From positions 124,001 to 188,000 of the forward strand of contig NZ_JAQSJE010000004.1 of NCBI RefSeq assembly GCF_028649535.1: DNA of 64,000 nucleotides. Reading direction: 5' to 3'. The position numbers were made by a program, and so were the translations under genes. Positions within the stretch are counted from its first letter, which is position 1, and each line of letters begins with the position of its first letter. The notes below the pieces were generated by a model that saw nothing but the letters and a program-made list of their open reading frames with translations, searched no databases and had not been told where the DNA came from. Positions 49,829-59,197 of this stretch are shown in pieces. This DNA is from Mannheimia cairinae. Its GTDB lineage: Bacteria; Pseudomonadota; Gammaproteobacteria; Enterobacterales; Pasteurellaceae.

Positions 49829-51685
49829 ATGCTAAAACTGTTAAAACTTGTTTATCGTGCTTTTCGTTGTATTCGAGAGTGTGTAATCAACCTCTTTTTT
49901 ATTCTTTTTATGCTGTTGTTAGTGCCTGTTGTGGCATTTATCTCAAGTGCAGATAAAACCCAAAAAACGATGTTTACCCAAGGGGCGTTGCGTTTAAATT
50001 TAGACGGCGACCTTGCGGATAATCGTGAAGATTTTGCCGATTTATACCGCTTGCTTCAATCAGAATTAGGCAGTGGCGAGCCTTTTAAAATCTCAACCTT
50101 TGATGTGGTGCAAGCCATTAGCCAAGCAAAAGATGACCCAAGAATTACCGGCTTAGTGTTAGATCTAAGCCATCTACAAAGTGCGGATTTTTCCTCTTTA
50201 GATTTTATCGGTAATGAAATTAACAATTTTAAAGAGTCAGGCAAAAAGGTTATTGCGATTGGCGAGCAGTATTCGCAAAAACAATATTATTTAGCCTCTT
50301 TTGCCAATGAGGTTTATCTGAATAAAGCAGGCTCTGTTGGGCTACAAGGCTTAAGTTATTCTAATATCTATTTCAAATCGTTATTCGAGAAAATTGAGGC
50401 GGAACCGCATATTTTCCGTGTAGGCACCTATAAAGCTGCCGTTGAGCCTTTTATGCGTGATGATATGTCGCCTGAGGCAAAACAAAACGCACAAGCTTGG
50501 CTTAGCCAAACTTGGCAACAAACGGTGGAAACTGTGGCTGAAAATCGCCAAATTCCAACGGAGAACATTGATTTAACCCCTGCAACCTATATCGAAAAAT
50601 ATAAACAAGCGAAAGGCGATGATGCTCAATTTGCACTCAACCAAAAATGGGTAAACAAATTAGCCTCTAACCAAGAAACCAAAGCGATGCTTATTTCGCA
50701 TTTTGGTGAAAATAGTGAGGGCAGTTATAACCACATTGAATTTGATGATTATGCCAATGAGCTTAATGATCGCTTTGGAGAAGTGAATGCACCGAAAATT
50801 GCTGTGGTAAATGTTGAAGGTGCAATTATGTTGGGCGAAAGCGATGAAACGGGGGTAGGCAGTGAAACCGTAGTTAAACTCTTACAGAAAGCCAGAGCTG
50901 ATAAAAACGTAGAAGGTTTGATTTTACGAATCAACAGCCCGGGTGGGAGTGCAATGGCATCAGAATTGATTCGTCAAGAAGTGGAAGAATTCCAAAAAGC
51001 CGGCAAACCTGTAGTAGCCTCAATGGGCGGAATGGCGGCCTCGGGCGGATATTGGATTGCGGCAACCAGCGATAAAATTATCGCCAGCCCCAATACGCTT
51101 ACAGGTTCTATCGGCATTTTCGGTTTAGCGGTAAGTTTTGAGAAAACGGCTAAAAACCTTGGGGTAAGTGAAGACGGTATTGCAACTTCTGCACTCGCTC
51201 AACCAATGGGGCTAAAAACGCTACCAAAAGAGCAAAGTGAACTGTTACAAATTGGCATTGAAAGTGGTTATGAACGTTTTTTAAGCTTAGTGGCTGAAGG
51301 CAGAAAAATGTCAAAAGAGGCAGTAGATAAGGTTGCACAAGGTCAGGTATGGAGTGGCAGTGATGCGTTAAAACACGGCTTGGTCGATGAATTAGGCAAT
51401 TTCAATGTGGCTTATGCAATGCTTTCAGAGCTAATTAACCAACAGCGTGAAACCCAAAGTAAAGCCAAAGTAGAACAATTTGGTTTGCAATGGTTTGCCG
51501 AAGTTGATGACAGCTTATTCAGAAAATTAAGCCGAGAATTTAAAGCACAAATGCAGGTTAATTTAGCGAATTGGCTAGACTTACCTCTGCTTAAAAAATC
51601 AACGCAACAACTTGAGCTACTTTCACGTTTTAACGACCCAAAACAGATGTATCTGTATTGTTTAAATTGTGGAAAAATAGAGTAA
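49829..51685 (+). CDS. sppA: Signal peptide peptidase SppA (protease IV)
   Basis: A 618-residue membrane-anchored serine protease with an N-terminal transmembrane helix (CVINLFFILFMLLLVPVVAF). The tandem S49 domains are visible: the lysine base in FRVGTYKAAVEPFMRDDMSPEAK and the nucleophile serine in MGGMAASGGYWIAA, with LRINSPGGSAMASELIRQEVE before it. It degrades cleaved signal peptides in the inner membrane. The ATG at 49829 gives the same length as the E. coli protein (618); an in-frame ATG 48 bases upstream is an alternative. No clear Shine-Dalgarno is seen for either. Confidence 0.92.
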   Translation: MLKLLKLVYRAFRCIRECVINLFFILFMLLLVPVVAFISSADKTQKTMFTQGALRLNLDGDLADNREDFADLYRLLQSELGSGEPFKISTFDVVQAISQAKDDPRITGLVLDLSHLQSADFSSLDFIGNEINNFKESGKKVIAIGEQYSQKQYYLASFANEVYLNKAGSVGLQGLSYSNIYFKSLFEKIEAEPHIFRVGTYKAAVEPFMRDDMSPEAKQNAQAWLSQTWQQTVETVAENRQIPTENIDLTPATYIEKYKQAKGDDAQFALNQKWVNKLASNQETKAMLISHFGENSEGSYNHIEFDDYANELNDRFGEVNAPKIAVVNVEGAIMLGESDETGVGSETVVKLLQKARADKNVEGLILRINSPGGSAMASELIRQEVEEFQKAGKPVVASMGGMAASGGYWIAATSDKIIASPNTLTGSIGIFGLAVSFEKTAKNLGVSEDGIATSALAQPMGLKTLPKEQSELLQIGIESGYERFLSLVAEGRKMSKEAVDKVAQGQVWSGSDALKHGLVDELGNFNVAYAMLSELINQQRETQSKAKVEQFGLQWFAEVDDSLFRKLSREFKAQMQVNLANWLDLPLLKKSTQQLELLSRFNDPKQMYLYCLNCGKIE

Positions 51686-51852
51686 ATACCGATAGCGTTC
51701 ATTTATGACGAGTGCTGAAAATGTGTTGTTTAAGGTATTTGTCAAAGACGAATATCATCAGTGCATTATTAAAATTACAAGCGGTTATTTTTTCTTAACA
51801 TTTTGCAAATTTTTGTGAAAATTTGACTGTTTGTTGGTATATACTAAAAACT

Positions 51853-51932
51853 CTTGTCGGAGTGCCGTAAGGCTGAGATCGCAAAAGCGAGATCCGTGGA
51901 ACCTGTAGGTTAGTACCTGCGTAGGGAACAAG
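51853..51932 (+). promoter_or_regulatory. TPP riboswitch before the thiD-thiE fusion
   Basis: The thi-box elements are all present: CTTGTCGGAGTGCC, GGCTGAGATCGC, GATCCGTGGAACCTG and TAGTACCTGCGTAGGGAACAAG. The rest of the 51686-52013 gap holds an uptake-signal core at about 51778 and an extended -10-like TGGTATATACT just before the riboswitch. Confidence 0.95.
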
Positions 51933-52013
51933 TTTTGCCAAAAATTTAAATTTTTGAACCGCTTACCACATCTCTGACAAGCAAACCCTTAACAATTTTA
52001 TGAGGATTTTGCG

Positions 52014-53528
52014 ATGTCTATGTCTAATCATTCTATTTCTAAACCTAAAGTTATTTGGACGGTTGCCGGCTCAGATTCCTGTGCGGGTGCTGGTTTACAA
52101 ACCGATTTACATACCTTTCACGATTTTAATCTTGTTGGCTGTTCAGTCGTAACTTCGGTAACGGCACAACATCCGCACGGGGTATTGTGTGTAACGCCTG
52201 TTGATGATCACACCTTTCGCCAACAATTTGAGGCTTTGTTAATTCAAGGTTACCCGAATGCAATAAAAATCGGGCTGCTTTGTTCTCAAAATCAGGTCGA
52301 AATTTTGTGTGAATATATCCAGAAAATTCGGGCTGAGAGTGAAGAGCATTGCTATGTAGTTTATGATCCTGTAGCGGTAGCAAGCAGTGGGCAGGCATTA
52401 TCCGATAGTATTTTATTGCCGATTGTGCAAGAAAAACTGTATCCGTTAGTGGATTTAATCACCCCAAATGGAACAGAACTTGCTTTACTAAGTGAAACGG
52501 AAATTGCCACCTTAGACGATGTGAAAAAAGCAGCAGAAACCTTGTTTTCACAAGGTGTAAAAGCGGTTTTAGGAAAAGGTGGGCATTTTGAATGGCAAGG
52601 CGAAGAGGTTTGTGATTACTTGCTCACACCAAAAGAGGTTTATTGTTTTAACCATTCAAGATTGCAAAGTGTGAATACACACGGAACAGGTTGCACTTTT
52701 GCCTCTGCCATTGGGGCGATGCTTGCCCAAGGTTTTGATTTGCCTGACTCAGTTACTGTCGCCACCGCTTACTTGCAAAAAGGTTTATCAGAAAAAGAGG
52801 GCAGAGGGCAAACCGCATTAAGCTCACTTTGCCATACAGGCTACCCGACAGTTCTCCAATTTTTCCCAACCACTTCTTTGCTTTCGGCACCACTGAGTGT
52901 ACCAACGCAAGCCTTTGCAGAAACTGACTACCAACTTGGGCTCTACCCAGTAGTAGAGACTTTTGAGTGGATTGAGCGTTTAATCTTAGCTGGGGTAAAA
53001 ACGTTGCAAATTCGTGTGAAAAATCGACCGCTTGCTGAGGTAGAACGTGAAATTGAGCGTTCTGTTCAATTAGCAAAACAACACAATGCTCGCTTATTTG
53101 TGAACGATTATTGGCAACTTGCAGTGAAATATGAGGCCTATGGTGTGCATTTAGGGCAGGAAGATTTTGCTACTGCAGATCTGAATGCTATTCAGCAAGC
53201 CGGCTTGCGTTTAGGTGTTTCAACCCACGGCTATTTTGAAATAATGCGAGCCTTGCCGATTAAACCGTCTTATATTGCTTTTGGGCACGTATTCCCAACG
53301 CAAACAAAAGAGATGCCTTCCGAACCGCAAGGGGTGGTTAATTTAGCTAAATATGTGCAGTTAGTTGCTCCAATTCAAATGCCAACAGTTGCCATTGGTG
53401 GAATTAAAGAAAGCAATATTCAGCAGGTTATGCAAACAGGTGTAGGCAGTAGTGCAGTGGTAACCGCTATTACGCAAGCACAAGACTGGCAACAAGCGGT
53501 TAAAAAATTGGAAAGTTTTACAAATTAA
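52014..53528 (+). CDS. thiDE: Fused HMP(-P) kinase and thiamine-phosphate synthase (ThiD-ThiE)
   Basis: A 504-residue bifunctional protein. Residues about 10-265 are ThiD: WTVAGSDSCAGAGLQTDLHTF, then DLITPNGTELALLS, and NTHGTGCTFASAIGAMLAQG with the catalytic GTGC loop. Residues about 300-504 are ThiE: LGLYPVVETFEWIERLILAGVKTLQIRVKNR, ARLFVNDYWQLAVKYEAYGVHLGQEDF, and the phosphate-binding VAIGGIKESNIQQVMQTGVGSSAVVTAI. It phosphorylates hydroxymethylpyrimidine twice and joins it to thiazole phosphate to make TMP. In Haemophilus the two are separate genes, so the fusion is notable. Expression is controlled by the TPP riboswitch upstream. Confidence 0.93.
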   Translation: MSMSNHSISKPKVIWTVAGSDSCAGAGLQTDLHTFHDFNLVGCSVVTSVTAQHPHGVLCVTPVDDHTFRQQFEALLIQGYPNAIKIGLLCSQNQVEILCEYIQKIRAESEEHCYVVYDPVAVASSGQALSDSILLPIVQEKLYPLVDLITPNGTELALLSETEIATLDDVKKAAETLFSQGVKAVLGKGGHFEWQGEEVCDYLLTPKEVYCFNHSRLQSVNTHGTGCTFASAIGAMLAQGFDLPDSVTVATAYLQKGLSEKEGRGQTALSSLCHTGYPTVLQFFPTTSLLSAPLSVPTQAFAETDYQLGLYPVVETFEWIERLILAGVKTLQIRVKNRPLAEVEREIERSVQLAKQHNARLFVNDYWQLAVKYEAYGVHLGQEDFATADLNAIQQAGLRLGVSTHGYFEIMRALPIKPSYIAFGHVFPTQTKEMPSEPQGVVNLAKYVQLVAPIQMPTVAIGGIKESNIQQVMQTGVGSSAVVTAITQAQDWQQAVKKLESFTN

Positions 53529-53556
53529 AATTTTTAAATAAGCGGATAGCAAACTG

Positions 53557-53604
53557 ATCTGCACCTAAAAGTTGGACTAAACAATCAACTGATAAGGTGC
53601 AGAT
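53557..53604. terminator. Hairpin between convergent thi genes
   Basis: ATCTGCACCT and AGGTGCAGAT form a 10-bp stem enclosing a second short hairpin, followed by TGTTTA. It lies 30 bp after thiDE and 4 bp before the thiM stop. Confidence 0.6.
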
Positions 53605-53607
53605 TGT

Positions 53608-54426
53608 TTAGACATATTCCACCTTCGCTAAATTTTCAACCGTTTCTGGTGTTAATGCTCCTAGTTCATCAAGCAGATTAACAGCAAAATGCCCATATTG
53701 TGTTGGAGCTAATGATTTTGCAGCAAGCTCGCCAGCCACCGCATAAGCGGTACAGGCTTCAATTAAAGCAGGCAAATGGTTTTCTGTGTCTGCTACGGCA
53801 AGAAAAGCCCCACAAACCGCACTTAATAAACAACCAGAGGCAGTAATTTGTGGGAACATTGGCGTGCCATTGTGTAATAAAGCAGTTTGTAAGCCATTGC
53901 TTACTACGTCAGTTTCGCCACTAATAGCCACTAAAGTGTGATATTTCTTTGCGACTTGTTGTGCTATTTCAACAAGGCTATAAGCCCCTTCCCCTGCATC
54001 GACACCTTTGGCATTCCAAGCAACATTGGCAATAGTGGCTAATTCGCCCGCATTGCCTCGAATAGCGGTAAATTGGATTTCTTGCAGTAGTTTTTCTACA
54101 GTTTGACGGCGAAATGGTGTCGCCCCGACACCAACAGGATCAAGCACCACAGGAATACCTAAACGGTTTGCGGTTTTGCCTGCAAGTACCATCGCCTCAA
54201 CTTCTTTGCCAATTAAGGTTCCAATATTAATTACTACTGCTTGGCTCAATGCTGGCACGCTTTCCATTTCTTCAATAGCTGCGGCCATAATGGGCGAAGC
54301 ACCGAGAGCTAATAGCCCGTTTGCGGAAATGTTAGCAGCAACAATATTGGTAATGTTGTGTACAAGCGGTCGAATTTCTCGAATTTTTTGCAAGTAATGT
54401 GATTGATATGAAATAGGAGTGGTCAT
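53608..54426 (-). CDS. thiM: Hydroxyethylthiazole kinase
   Basis: A 272-residue ribokinase-like enzyme. [27 protein letters not shown] is the family's N-terminal signature; [13 protein letters not shown] and the phosphate loop [16 protein letters not shown] are present. It phosphorylates the thiazole salvage precursor for the ThiE reaction encoded on the facing strand. It is convergent with thiDE and has its own TPP riboswitch, whereas in E. coli thiM and thiD share one operon and one riboswitch. An uptake signal (ACAAGCGGTC) lies in the first codons region. Confidence 0.94.
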   Translation of the reverse strand: MTTPISYQSHYLQKIREIRPLVHNITNIVAANISANGLLALGASPIMAAAIEEMESVPALSQAVVINIGTLIGKEVEAMVLAGKTANRLGIPVVLDPVGVGATPFRRQTVEKLLQEIQFTAIRGNAGELATIANVAWNAKGVDAGEGAYSLVEIAQQVAKKYHTLVAISGETDVVSNGLQTALLHNGTPMFPQITASGCLLSAVCGAFLAVADTENHLPALIEACTAYAVAGELAAKSLAPTQYGHFAVNLLDELGALTPETVENLAKVEYV

Positions 54427-54497
54427 CGTTTATTCCTCTAGGTTGAAAAAACGCACCAACACAAACGGGGAATAAAGAGGGTAAGTTTTGATTCCTT

Positions 54498-54583
54498 TTA
54501 GTTTCCTACGTCAGTGCTAACTGCATCAGGTTCAACGGGTATTTCTCAGCCTATTTATGAAAAATAGGCACCCCGACTAAATC
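54498..54583 (-). promoter_or_regulatory. TPP riboswitch before thiM
   Basis: On the minus strand: GTCGGGGTGCC, GGCTGAGAAATACCC, GAACCTGATGCAGTTAGCAC and TGACGTAGGAAACTAAA, a full thi box. The P3-type arm is closed by the hairpin CCTATTTTTCATAAATAGG. Confidence 0.95.
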
Positions 54584-54602
54584 AGTGGCTAATATAATCG
54601 CT

Positions 54603-54635
54603 AAAAAAAGGGTTGTAAAGATACTTACAACCCTT
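54603..54635 (-). terminator. Terminator of nrdD
   Basis: AAGGGTTGTAA and TTACAACCCTT form an 11-bp stem; on the minus strand it runs into TTTTTTT. Confidence 0.85.
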
Positions 54636-54648
54636 AATTCAAGATTAT

Positions 54649-56430
54649 TTACGCAGCTTCTCGATGATAGAACCGTAAATTATGTTCTTTTTGGCGAGCG
54701 GAGCTGAAGGCAGATACCCGTTTTAAATAGCCAATTACACGAGTACCGTAATCAATATTGTGTGAACCACATTTGCTACAATGGTGTAAAGTGCGTTTGT
54801 CGATATGGTTGCAGTCGTTGCAAATGGTAATCTTCACGTTAATGCAGAAATAGTTACAGCCCGTTTTGGCGGCGGTATCCAGCAGTGTGCGGTAGCCGTG
54901 AGTGGTTAAGGCTTCATCTAAGTTTAGATGTAGAGCAGATCCGCCGTCTAGCCATTCAATTAACTCTTTGCCGTGTAGTAAGAATTTATCAAGTGCATTG
55001 ATTTCTTCATCTTCCACCACATAGAAATAGGAATTGTAGCAATCACGAGGGACAAAATAGCCGTCGGCTTTATCCCATTTCGCATTTTTCACACCAAGGT
55101 TTTCTGCTGGTACAAATTCGGTATTAAACTTCACCCCATATTGAGCAGTTGCTGCTTGATTGGCTTCAAAAATAGTTTTAAGACGAGATTGTACAAATTC
55201 AACATAATCAGGATTATAGCCTACGGTTAAGCCTTGAGATTCCGCCGCTTCAGCCATTCCGTTAATGCCAATAGTGAGGAACTGCTTATCGAGCGAAATA
55301 AAGCCTGCATCATAAACAGGTAACATTCCGGCGGCTAGGTAATCTTCCATCAATTTACGGTAAGCGTATTGATATTTATGGATCTTGCCGACTTCTGTTG
55401 CTAAATCACGTTTATCTTGCACTAAACGGTTCATATTAAGGGTAATTACGTTAATTGAGCCCGTTGCCACACCGCCTGCCCCTAAGGAATAAGAGAAAGT
55501 GTGATCGCTAATTTCGTTACGTAAACGACAACAAGAAGCGAGCGAGTCCGGATTATCAGATTGATAAATAAAGAATGAGTTGCCTTGTGATAACTCTTTT
55601 GCCATTTGGTTGGCAAACTCATCATCTTTGCATTTCCCATTTGCGGTAAGCATTGCTGCCGTTACCACAGGGAAGGTTAAAATTGCTTTGCTTCGCTCTT
55701 TGTTAAACCATTGCATAAAGAAAAGTTGTAGCTTAGCGGTAGTTTCCCAACACGGTTTTTTAAAATCAGGGAAAACAAAATTGCCGAACATCGCCTCAAA
55801 ATAGAATTGGTCGTAAAGGGAAATATTCCAAAACACGCTTTGATAACCACGAGCGGCAGCTGGTTGGTTAATGCTATACACTACTTGTTGCAAGTGGTTT
55901 TCGATTTCGTGGCGGTGGGTTTCTAAATAGTTATTGCCGTAGTCTTTACGGGCAAAATAGTCAAAATAGGTTAGGAATTCAACGGTTGCTACCGCTCCTG
56001 CAAATTGTGAGCTTACGGCAAACACAAAGTTAATAAAAGATCCGCAAAATGAGGCGAGGTGCTTAGGGCCTTTTGATTCGCCGCCTAATTTACTTAAACC
56101 GTCTCGTAAGAAAGGATACATTGTGACAGAAACACAATAAGGTTTAAGGCTGGTTTCATCATGCACATAAATTTCGTGAGCTTCAATTTGTCGGAGGTAC
56201 TCTTGTGCGGTTTCTGCATCAAATAATTCGGTAATTTTTTGGCTAACTTTGGCACGGTTAATTTGCACAAAAAAATCTTTCATTAGTTCGTTTTCCATTG
56301 TGGCAATATTTTTTTGTGTTACGTTAGCATTGGCATCCATTTTTGAGCCATCGGCGGCATTTTTAGCGTGAATGTAGTCATCAATAAAGGTTAATTTGTC
56401 GTCTAATTGTGCTTGCTGTAAGCGAATCAT
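54649..56430 (-). CDS. nrdD: Class III (anaerobic) ribonucleotide reductase, short form without ATP cone
   Basis: A 593-residue glycyl-radical enzyme. The catalytic body has YVHDETSLKPYCVSVTMYPFLRDGL, KHLASFCGSFINFVFAVSSQFAGAVATVEFLTYFDYFARKDYG and CCRLRNEI. The C-terminus carries a zinc site (ICNDCNH and CSKCGSHN) and the glycyl-radical loop TRVIGYLKRVSAFSSARQ. It makes deoxynucleotides without oxygen. The E. coli-type enzyme is about 710 residues with an N-terminal ATP cone carrying a VxKRDG motif; that domain is absent here, so overall activity would not be controlled by dATP in the usual way. It overlaps nrdG by 4 nt. Confidence 0.9.
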   Translation of the reverse strand: MIRLQQAQLDDKLTFIDDYIHAKNAADGSKMDANANVTQKNIATMENELMKDFFVQINRAKVSQKITELFDAETAQEYLRQIEAHEIYVHDETSLKPYCVSVTMYPFLRDGLSKLGGESKGPKHLASFCGSFINFVFAVSSQFAGAVATVEFLTYFDYFARKDYGNNYLETHRHEIENHLQQVVYSINQPAAARGYQSVFWNISLYDQFYFEAMFGNFVFPDFKKPCWETTAKLQLFFMQWFNKERSKAILTFPVVTAAMLTANGKCKDDEFANQMAKELSQGNSFFIYQSDNPDSLASCCRLRNEISDHTFSYSLGAGGVATGSINVITLNMNRLVQDKRDLATEVGKIHKYQYAYRKLMEDYLAAGMLPVYDAGFISLDKQFLTIGINGMAEAAESQGLTVGYNPDYVEFVQSRLKTIFEANQAATAQYGVKFNTEFVPAENLGVKNAKWDKADGYFVPRDCYNSYFYVVEDEEINALDKFLLHGKELIEWLDGGSALHLNLDEALTTHGYRTLLDTAAKTGCNYFCINVKITICNDCNHIDKRTLHHCSKCGSHNIDYGTRVIGYLKRVSAFSSARQKEHNLRFYHREAA

Positions 56431-56900
56431 AGTGAAGCTCCTTTTATAAATAAATGGTTTAAGGTCTGGTTGCTACGCAAATCAATAAAACGTTGATTAG
56501 TGGTTAGGCTATTTAGCCCTCCTCGTTCTGCAATCCAACGACCTGTTTTTAAATAGGTTAATTCCGATAATAATGATGGCGACACTTCCTCTTTTTCTAA
56601 GCCGGTATAGAGGCAGGTTTCAAGCCCTTGTTGTTTCGCGAGTTTTAGCAGTGGCAATAATTTCTCTTTTTGCCACTCTCCACCCATAAACAGTACGCAA
56701 CTAATTAGCCCCTGATAGTTTTTTAGGCGGCTAGCAAGGTACTCTTCGGTCAGCACTTTTCCGTTACAGCTTTTCCAACTATCTGCACTATGACAACCCT
56801 TACAACCTAGTGGACAGCCTGTAATCAGGAATGCAAGAGAAGTTTCATTGGGGACTTCTTGCCAAACAATTTGCTCTGAACTAAATTTGAGGTTTTCCAT
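56427..56900 (-). CDS. nrdG: Anaerobic ribonucleotide reductase activating protein
   Basis: A 157-residue radical-SAM activase. ITGCPLGCKGCHSADSW holds the CxxxCxxC 4Fe-4S motif, and FMGGEWQKEKLLPLLKLAKQQGLETCLYTGL the SAM-binding part. It installs the glycyl radical on NrdD. It is unusually the first gene of the operon, before nrdD, coupled by an ATGA overlap. The ATG at 56900 is chosen over a GTG at 56918 because the GTG lies inside the first NrdR box. Paired NrdR boxes precede the gene. Confidence 0.9.
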   Translation of the reverse strand: MENLKFSSEQIVWQEVPNETSLAFLITGCPLGCKGCHSADSWKSCNGKVLTEEYLASRLKNYQGLISCVLFMGGEWQKEKLLPLLKLAKQQGLETCLYTGLEKEEVSPSLLSELTYLKTGRWIAERGGLNSLTTNQRFIDLRSNQTLNHLFIKGASL

Positions 56901-56914
56901 CTTTATTAGGTTTA

Positions 56915-56962
56915 ACACAATATATTGTGTTTTTTAACATTTTTTAACACTATATATAGTAT
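56915..56962. promoter_or_regulatory. Paired NrdR boxes
   Basis: ACACAATATATTGTGT (56915-56930) is a perfect palindrome and ACACTATATATAGTAT (56947-56962) a near-perfect one. Both match the NrdR consensus acaCwAtATaTwGtgt, and their centres are 32 bp apart, about three helical turns, as known for NrdR pairs. Confidence 0.88.
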
Positions 56963-57070
56963 GTTAGATCTATAAAATCAGAAAATAAAGAGGAAAAAAT
57001 TAAAAAAATAGATTGCTTTTAAAAGAAATGAATAAAATCAAAAAGATAGCGAATTGTAAATTTTTGGCGA

Positions 57071-57101
57071 AAAAAAGACCGTGTATTTTCTACACGGTCT
57101 T
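57071..57101 (-). terminator. Terminator of ilvGM
   Basis: AAGACCGTGTA and TACACGGTCTT form an 11-bp stem with a 5-base loop; on the minus strand it is followed by TTTTTTTCG. Confidence 0.9.
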
Positions 57102-57112
57102 AAAAAGTTTGG

Positions 57113-57331
57113 CTAATTGATTTCGATAATATCAAAAAGTTTTTCTAATTGATGTGTTAAAAGCTCAATTTCACGTGGGCTTTCTAGCACGAAATGTAAA
57201 TGAAATGTTGTATCGTTAGATTCTACATTTAGGCTGATAACATTAAACCCTCGATGACGAATAACTCGCAAAATACGTTCTAAAGTTTCAGGGCGTTTAT
57301 TTGCTTTAATGGTTAATGAATATTGTTGCAT
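57113..57331 (-). CDS. ilvM: Acetolactate synthase II small subunit
   Basis: A 72-residue regulatory subunit with an ACT domain: YSLTIKANKRPETLERILRVIRHRGFNVISLNV then FHLHFVLESPREIELLTHQLEKLFDIIEI. It stabilises and activates the IlvG catalytic subunit for branched-chain amino acid synthesis. The ATG at 57331 has AGGGAG 7 bases upstream; an in-frame ATG 24 bases earlier overlaps ilvG. It is the second gene of ilvGM, ten bases after ilvG, and a strong terminator follows, so ilvD/ilvA are not in this transcript. Confidence 0.93.
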   Translation of the reverse strand: MQQYSLTIKANKRPETLERILRVIRHRGFNVISLNVESNDTTFHLHFVLESPREIELLTHQLEKLFDIIEIN

Positions 57332-57341
57332 TTTTTTCTCC

Positions 57342-58994
57342 CTATACTTCGTCATCTAACATATCGGCATTACAAGCACCAGGTGGTACTAATGGCCATA
57401 CATTGTCTTCTTCTGGAATACAAACGTGAAGTAAGTATGCTCCTTTTGTATTTAATAGGCGATCTAGTGCATCAGAAACCTCATTTGCTTTTTCAATGCG
57501 TTCACCTTCAATATCAAAAGCTTTTGCTAGCATTACAAAATCAGGGTTGTCATCTAAAATAGTATTACTGTGGCGACCATGGAAGAATAGCGATTGCCAT
57601 TGGCGAACCATACCTAAGCGTTGGTTATCTAACAGTAAAATTTTAACTGGCAAATTTCCACGTTTAATTGAACCTAATTCCTGGATATTCATCATAATTG
57701 AGCCATCGCCCGTAATTAAGATAACTGGATCGTTAGGTCTCGCTTTAATTGCCCCTATTGCAGCAGGCAAGCCAAAGCCCATAGAGCCAAAACCTGCAGA
57801 GGTAATATAGTTTTTTGGGTCGTGATAACTTAAGTGCTGTGCCGACCACATTTGGTGTTGCCCAACATCAGTGGTAACCACGCTATTAGGTGCTTTACGT
57901 TGAGAAAGCGTATTTAGTAAGGCAACGGCATTAATATCGCCTTCCCCTGCATTGTCTTGATATTTAAAATCAAATTGTTGTTTTAGATCTCGCACATCTT
58001 GTCGCCAAGGTTCAATATCTAACGATTGAGCAAGAGAATTTACGGCTTCAATTAAATCGCCTTGTAAGGCAACTTGTACTTTACGCAGTTTGTTAATTTC
58101 TGCATTATCAATATCAATATGAATGACTTTTGCGTGAGGAGCAAAGGTATCTAATTTGCCTGTTACACGATCGTCAAAACGAGCACCACAAGCAATTAAT
58201 AGATCGCACTCTTGTACTGCATAGTTTGCGGCTTTTGTACCGTGCATTCCGATCATTCCCATATAAAGCGGATCGGTCGGATCAATAGTACCTAATCCTT
58301 TTAAGGTTGAAACAGAAGGGATATTTGCAATTTTTACAAAATTTCTAACCGCTTGTACACCATCAGCCATACCAACACCACCACCTACATAAAGAACTGG
58401 ACGTTTGGCTAAAGCAAGTAATTGTTTAGCTTGTTCTAATTTTTCTTTATCTTGCGGATTAGGGTTTTCTTTTGCGTAAACAATAGGTTGTGCTGAAGTG
58501 GGTGCTAGTTGAATATCACGTGGAATATCAACAAGTACTGGGCCTGGTCTGCCACTTTGGGCAACTTTAAAAGCAAGAGCAAGAATTTCGGGTAATTCTT
58601 CGATGCTTTGAACAATAAAGCTATGTTTGGTGCAGCCTAGTGATAAGCCTAGTACATCAGCTTCTTGGAAAGCATCTGTACCAATTAAATGGCTTGCCAC
58701 CTGCCCTGTAATGGCTACAACAGGAATGGAGTCTAGGGCAGCATCGCCTAAACCGGTAATTAAATTAGTGGCACCTGGGCCTGAGGTAGCAATACAAACC
58801 CCAACTTTTCCTGTAGAGCGAGCATAACCAATAGCGGCCATAGCAGCTCCTTGTTCATTACGGCAAAGAAGATGATCTAACCCTGAATCATAAATGGCAT
58901 CATAGGTTGGCATAATAGCTCCACCTGGGTAGCCAAATAATGTTGTAACACCGTGTGCTTTAAGGCTTTCGGTGATTAATCTTGCTCCATTCAT
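57342..58994 (-). CDS. ilvG: Acetolactate synthase II large subunit
   Basis: A 550-residue thiamine-diphosphate enzyme. [48 protein letters not shown] contains the catalytic Glu (RNEQGAA); the TPP/Mg motif is [31 protein letters not shown] (GDGS...N). It condenses pyruvate with pyruvate or 2-ketobutyrate, the first common step to valine, leucine and isoleucine. It is complete, unlike the frameshifted ilvG of E. coli K-12. It is divergent from nrfA; the 342-base gap between them holds the NarP and FNR sites. Confidence 0.95.
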   Translation of the reverse strand: MNGARLITESLKAHGVTTLFGYPGGAIMPTYDAIYDSGLDHLLCRNEQGAAMAAIGYARSTGKVGVCIATSGPGATNLITGLGDAALDSIPVVAITGQVASHLIGTDAFQEADVLGLSLGCTKHSFIVQSIEELPEILALAFKVAQSGRPGPVLVDIPRDIQLAPTSAQPIVYAKENPNPQDKEKLEQAKQLLALAKRPVLYVGGGVGMADGVQAVRNFVKIANIPSVSTLKGLGTIDPTDPLYMGMIGMHGTKAANYAVQECDLLIACGARFDDRVTGKLDTFAPHAKVIHIDIDNAEINKLRKVQVALQGDLIEAVNSLAQSLDIEPWRQDVRDLKQQFDFKYQDNAGEGDINAVALLNTLSQRKAPNSVVTTDVGQHQMWSAQHLSYHDPKNYITSAGFGSMGFGLPAAIGAIKARPNDPVILITGDGSIMMNIQELGSIKRGNLPVKILLLDNQRLGMVRQWQSLFFHGRHSNTILDDNPDFVMLAKAFDIEGERIEKANEVSDALDRLLNTKGAYLLHVCIPEEDNVWPLVPPGACNADMLDDEV

Positions 58995-59152
58995 TGATGT
59001 TGTGTCCTTTAAGTTTTTATCGTTTTTCTAAAATACTTTATAGATAACATAAATTCGGCAATTTTTAAACTTTATTTTCGGCAAAATTTGGCAATTCTTA
59101 TTTACGCTGAAGACTAAATAAAAGTCGTTTTTATTTACTAAGAAAAAAGAGT

Positions 59153-59168
59153 TACCTCTTAAGAGGTA
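59153..59168. promoter_or_regulatory. NarP-type 7-2-7 site upstream of nrfA
   Basis: TACCTCTTAAGAGGTA is two TACYYMT heptamers in exact inverted 7-2-7 arrangement, the binding form of NarP/NarL. It lies 168 bp before the nrfA start and 16 bp before the FNR-like site. Confidence 0.75.
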
Positions 59169-59183
59169 TTTTGCAAGATTTTA

Positions 59184-59197
59184 TTGATTTACTTCAA
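59184..59197. promoter_or_regulatory. FNR-like box upstream of nrfA
   Basis: TTGATTTACTTCAA matches TTGATNNNNATCAA with one mismatch. If FNR acts from -41.5, transcription of nrfA would begin near 59232, giving a leader of about 105 nt. The rest of the 58995-59336 gap shows no gene. Confidence 0.65.
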
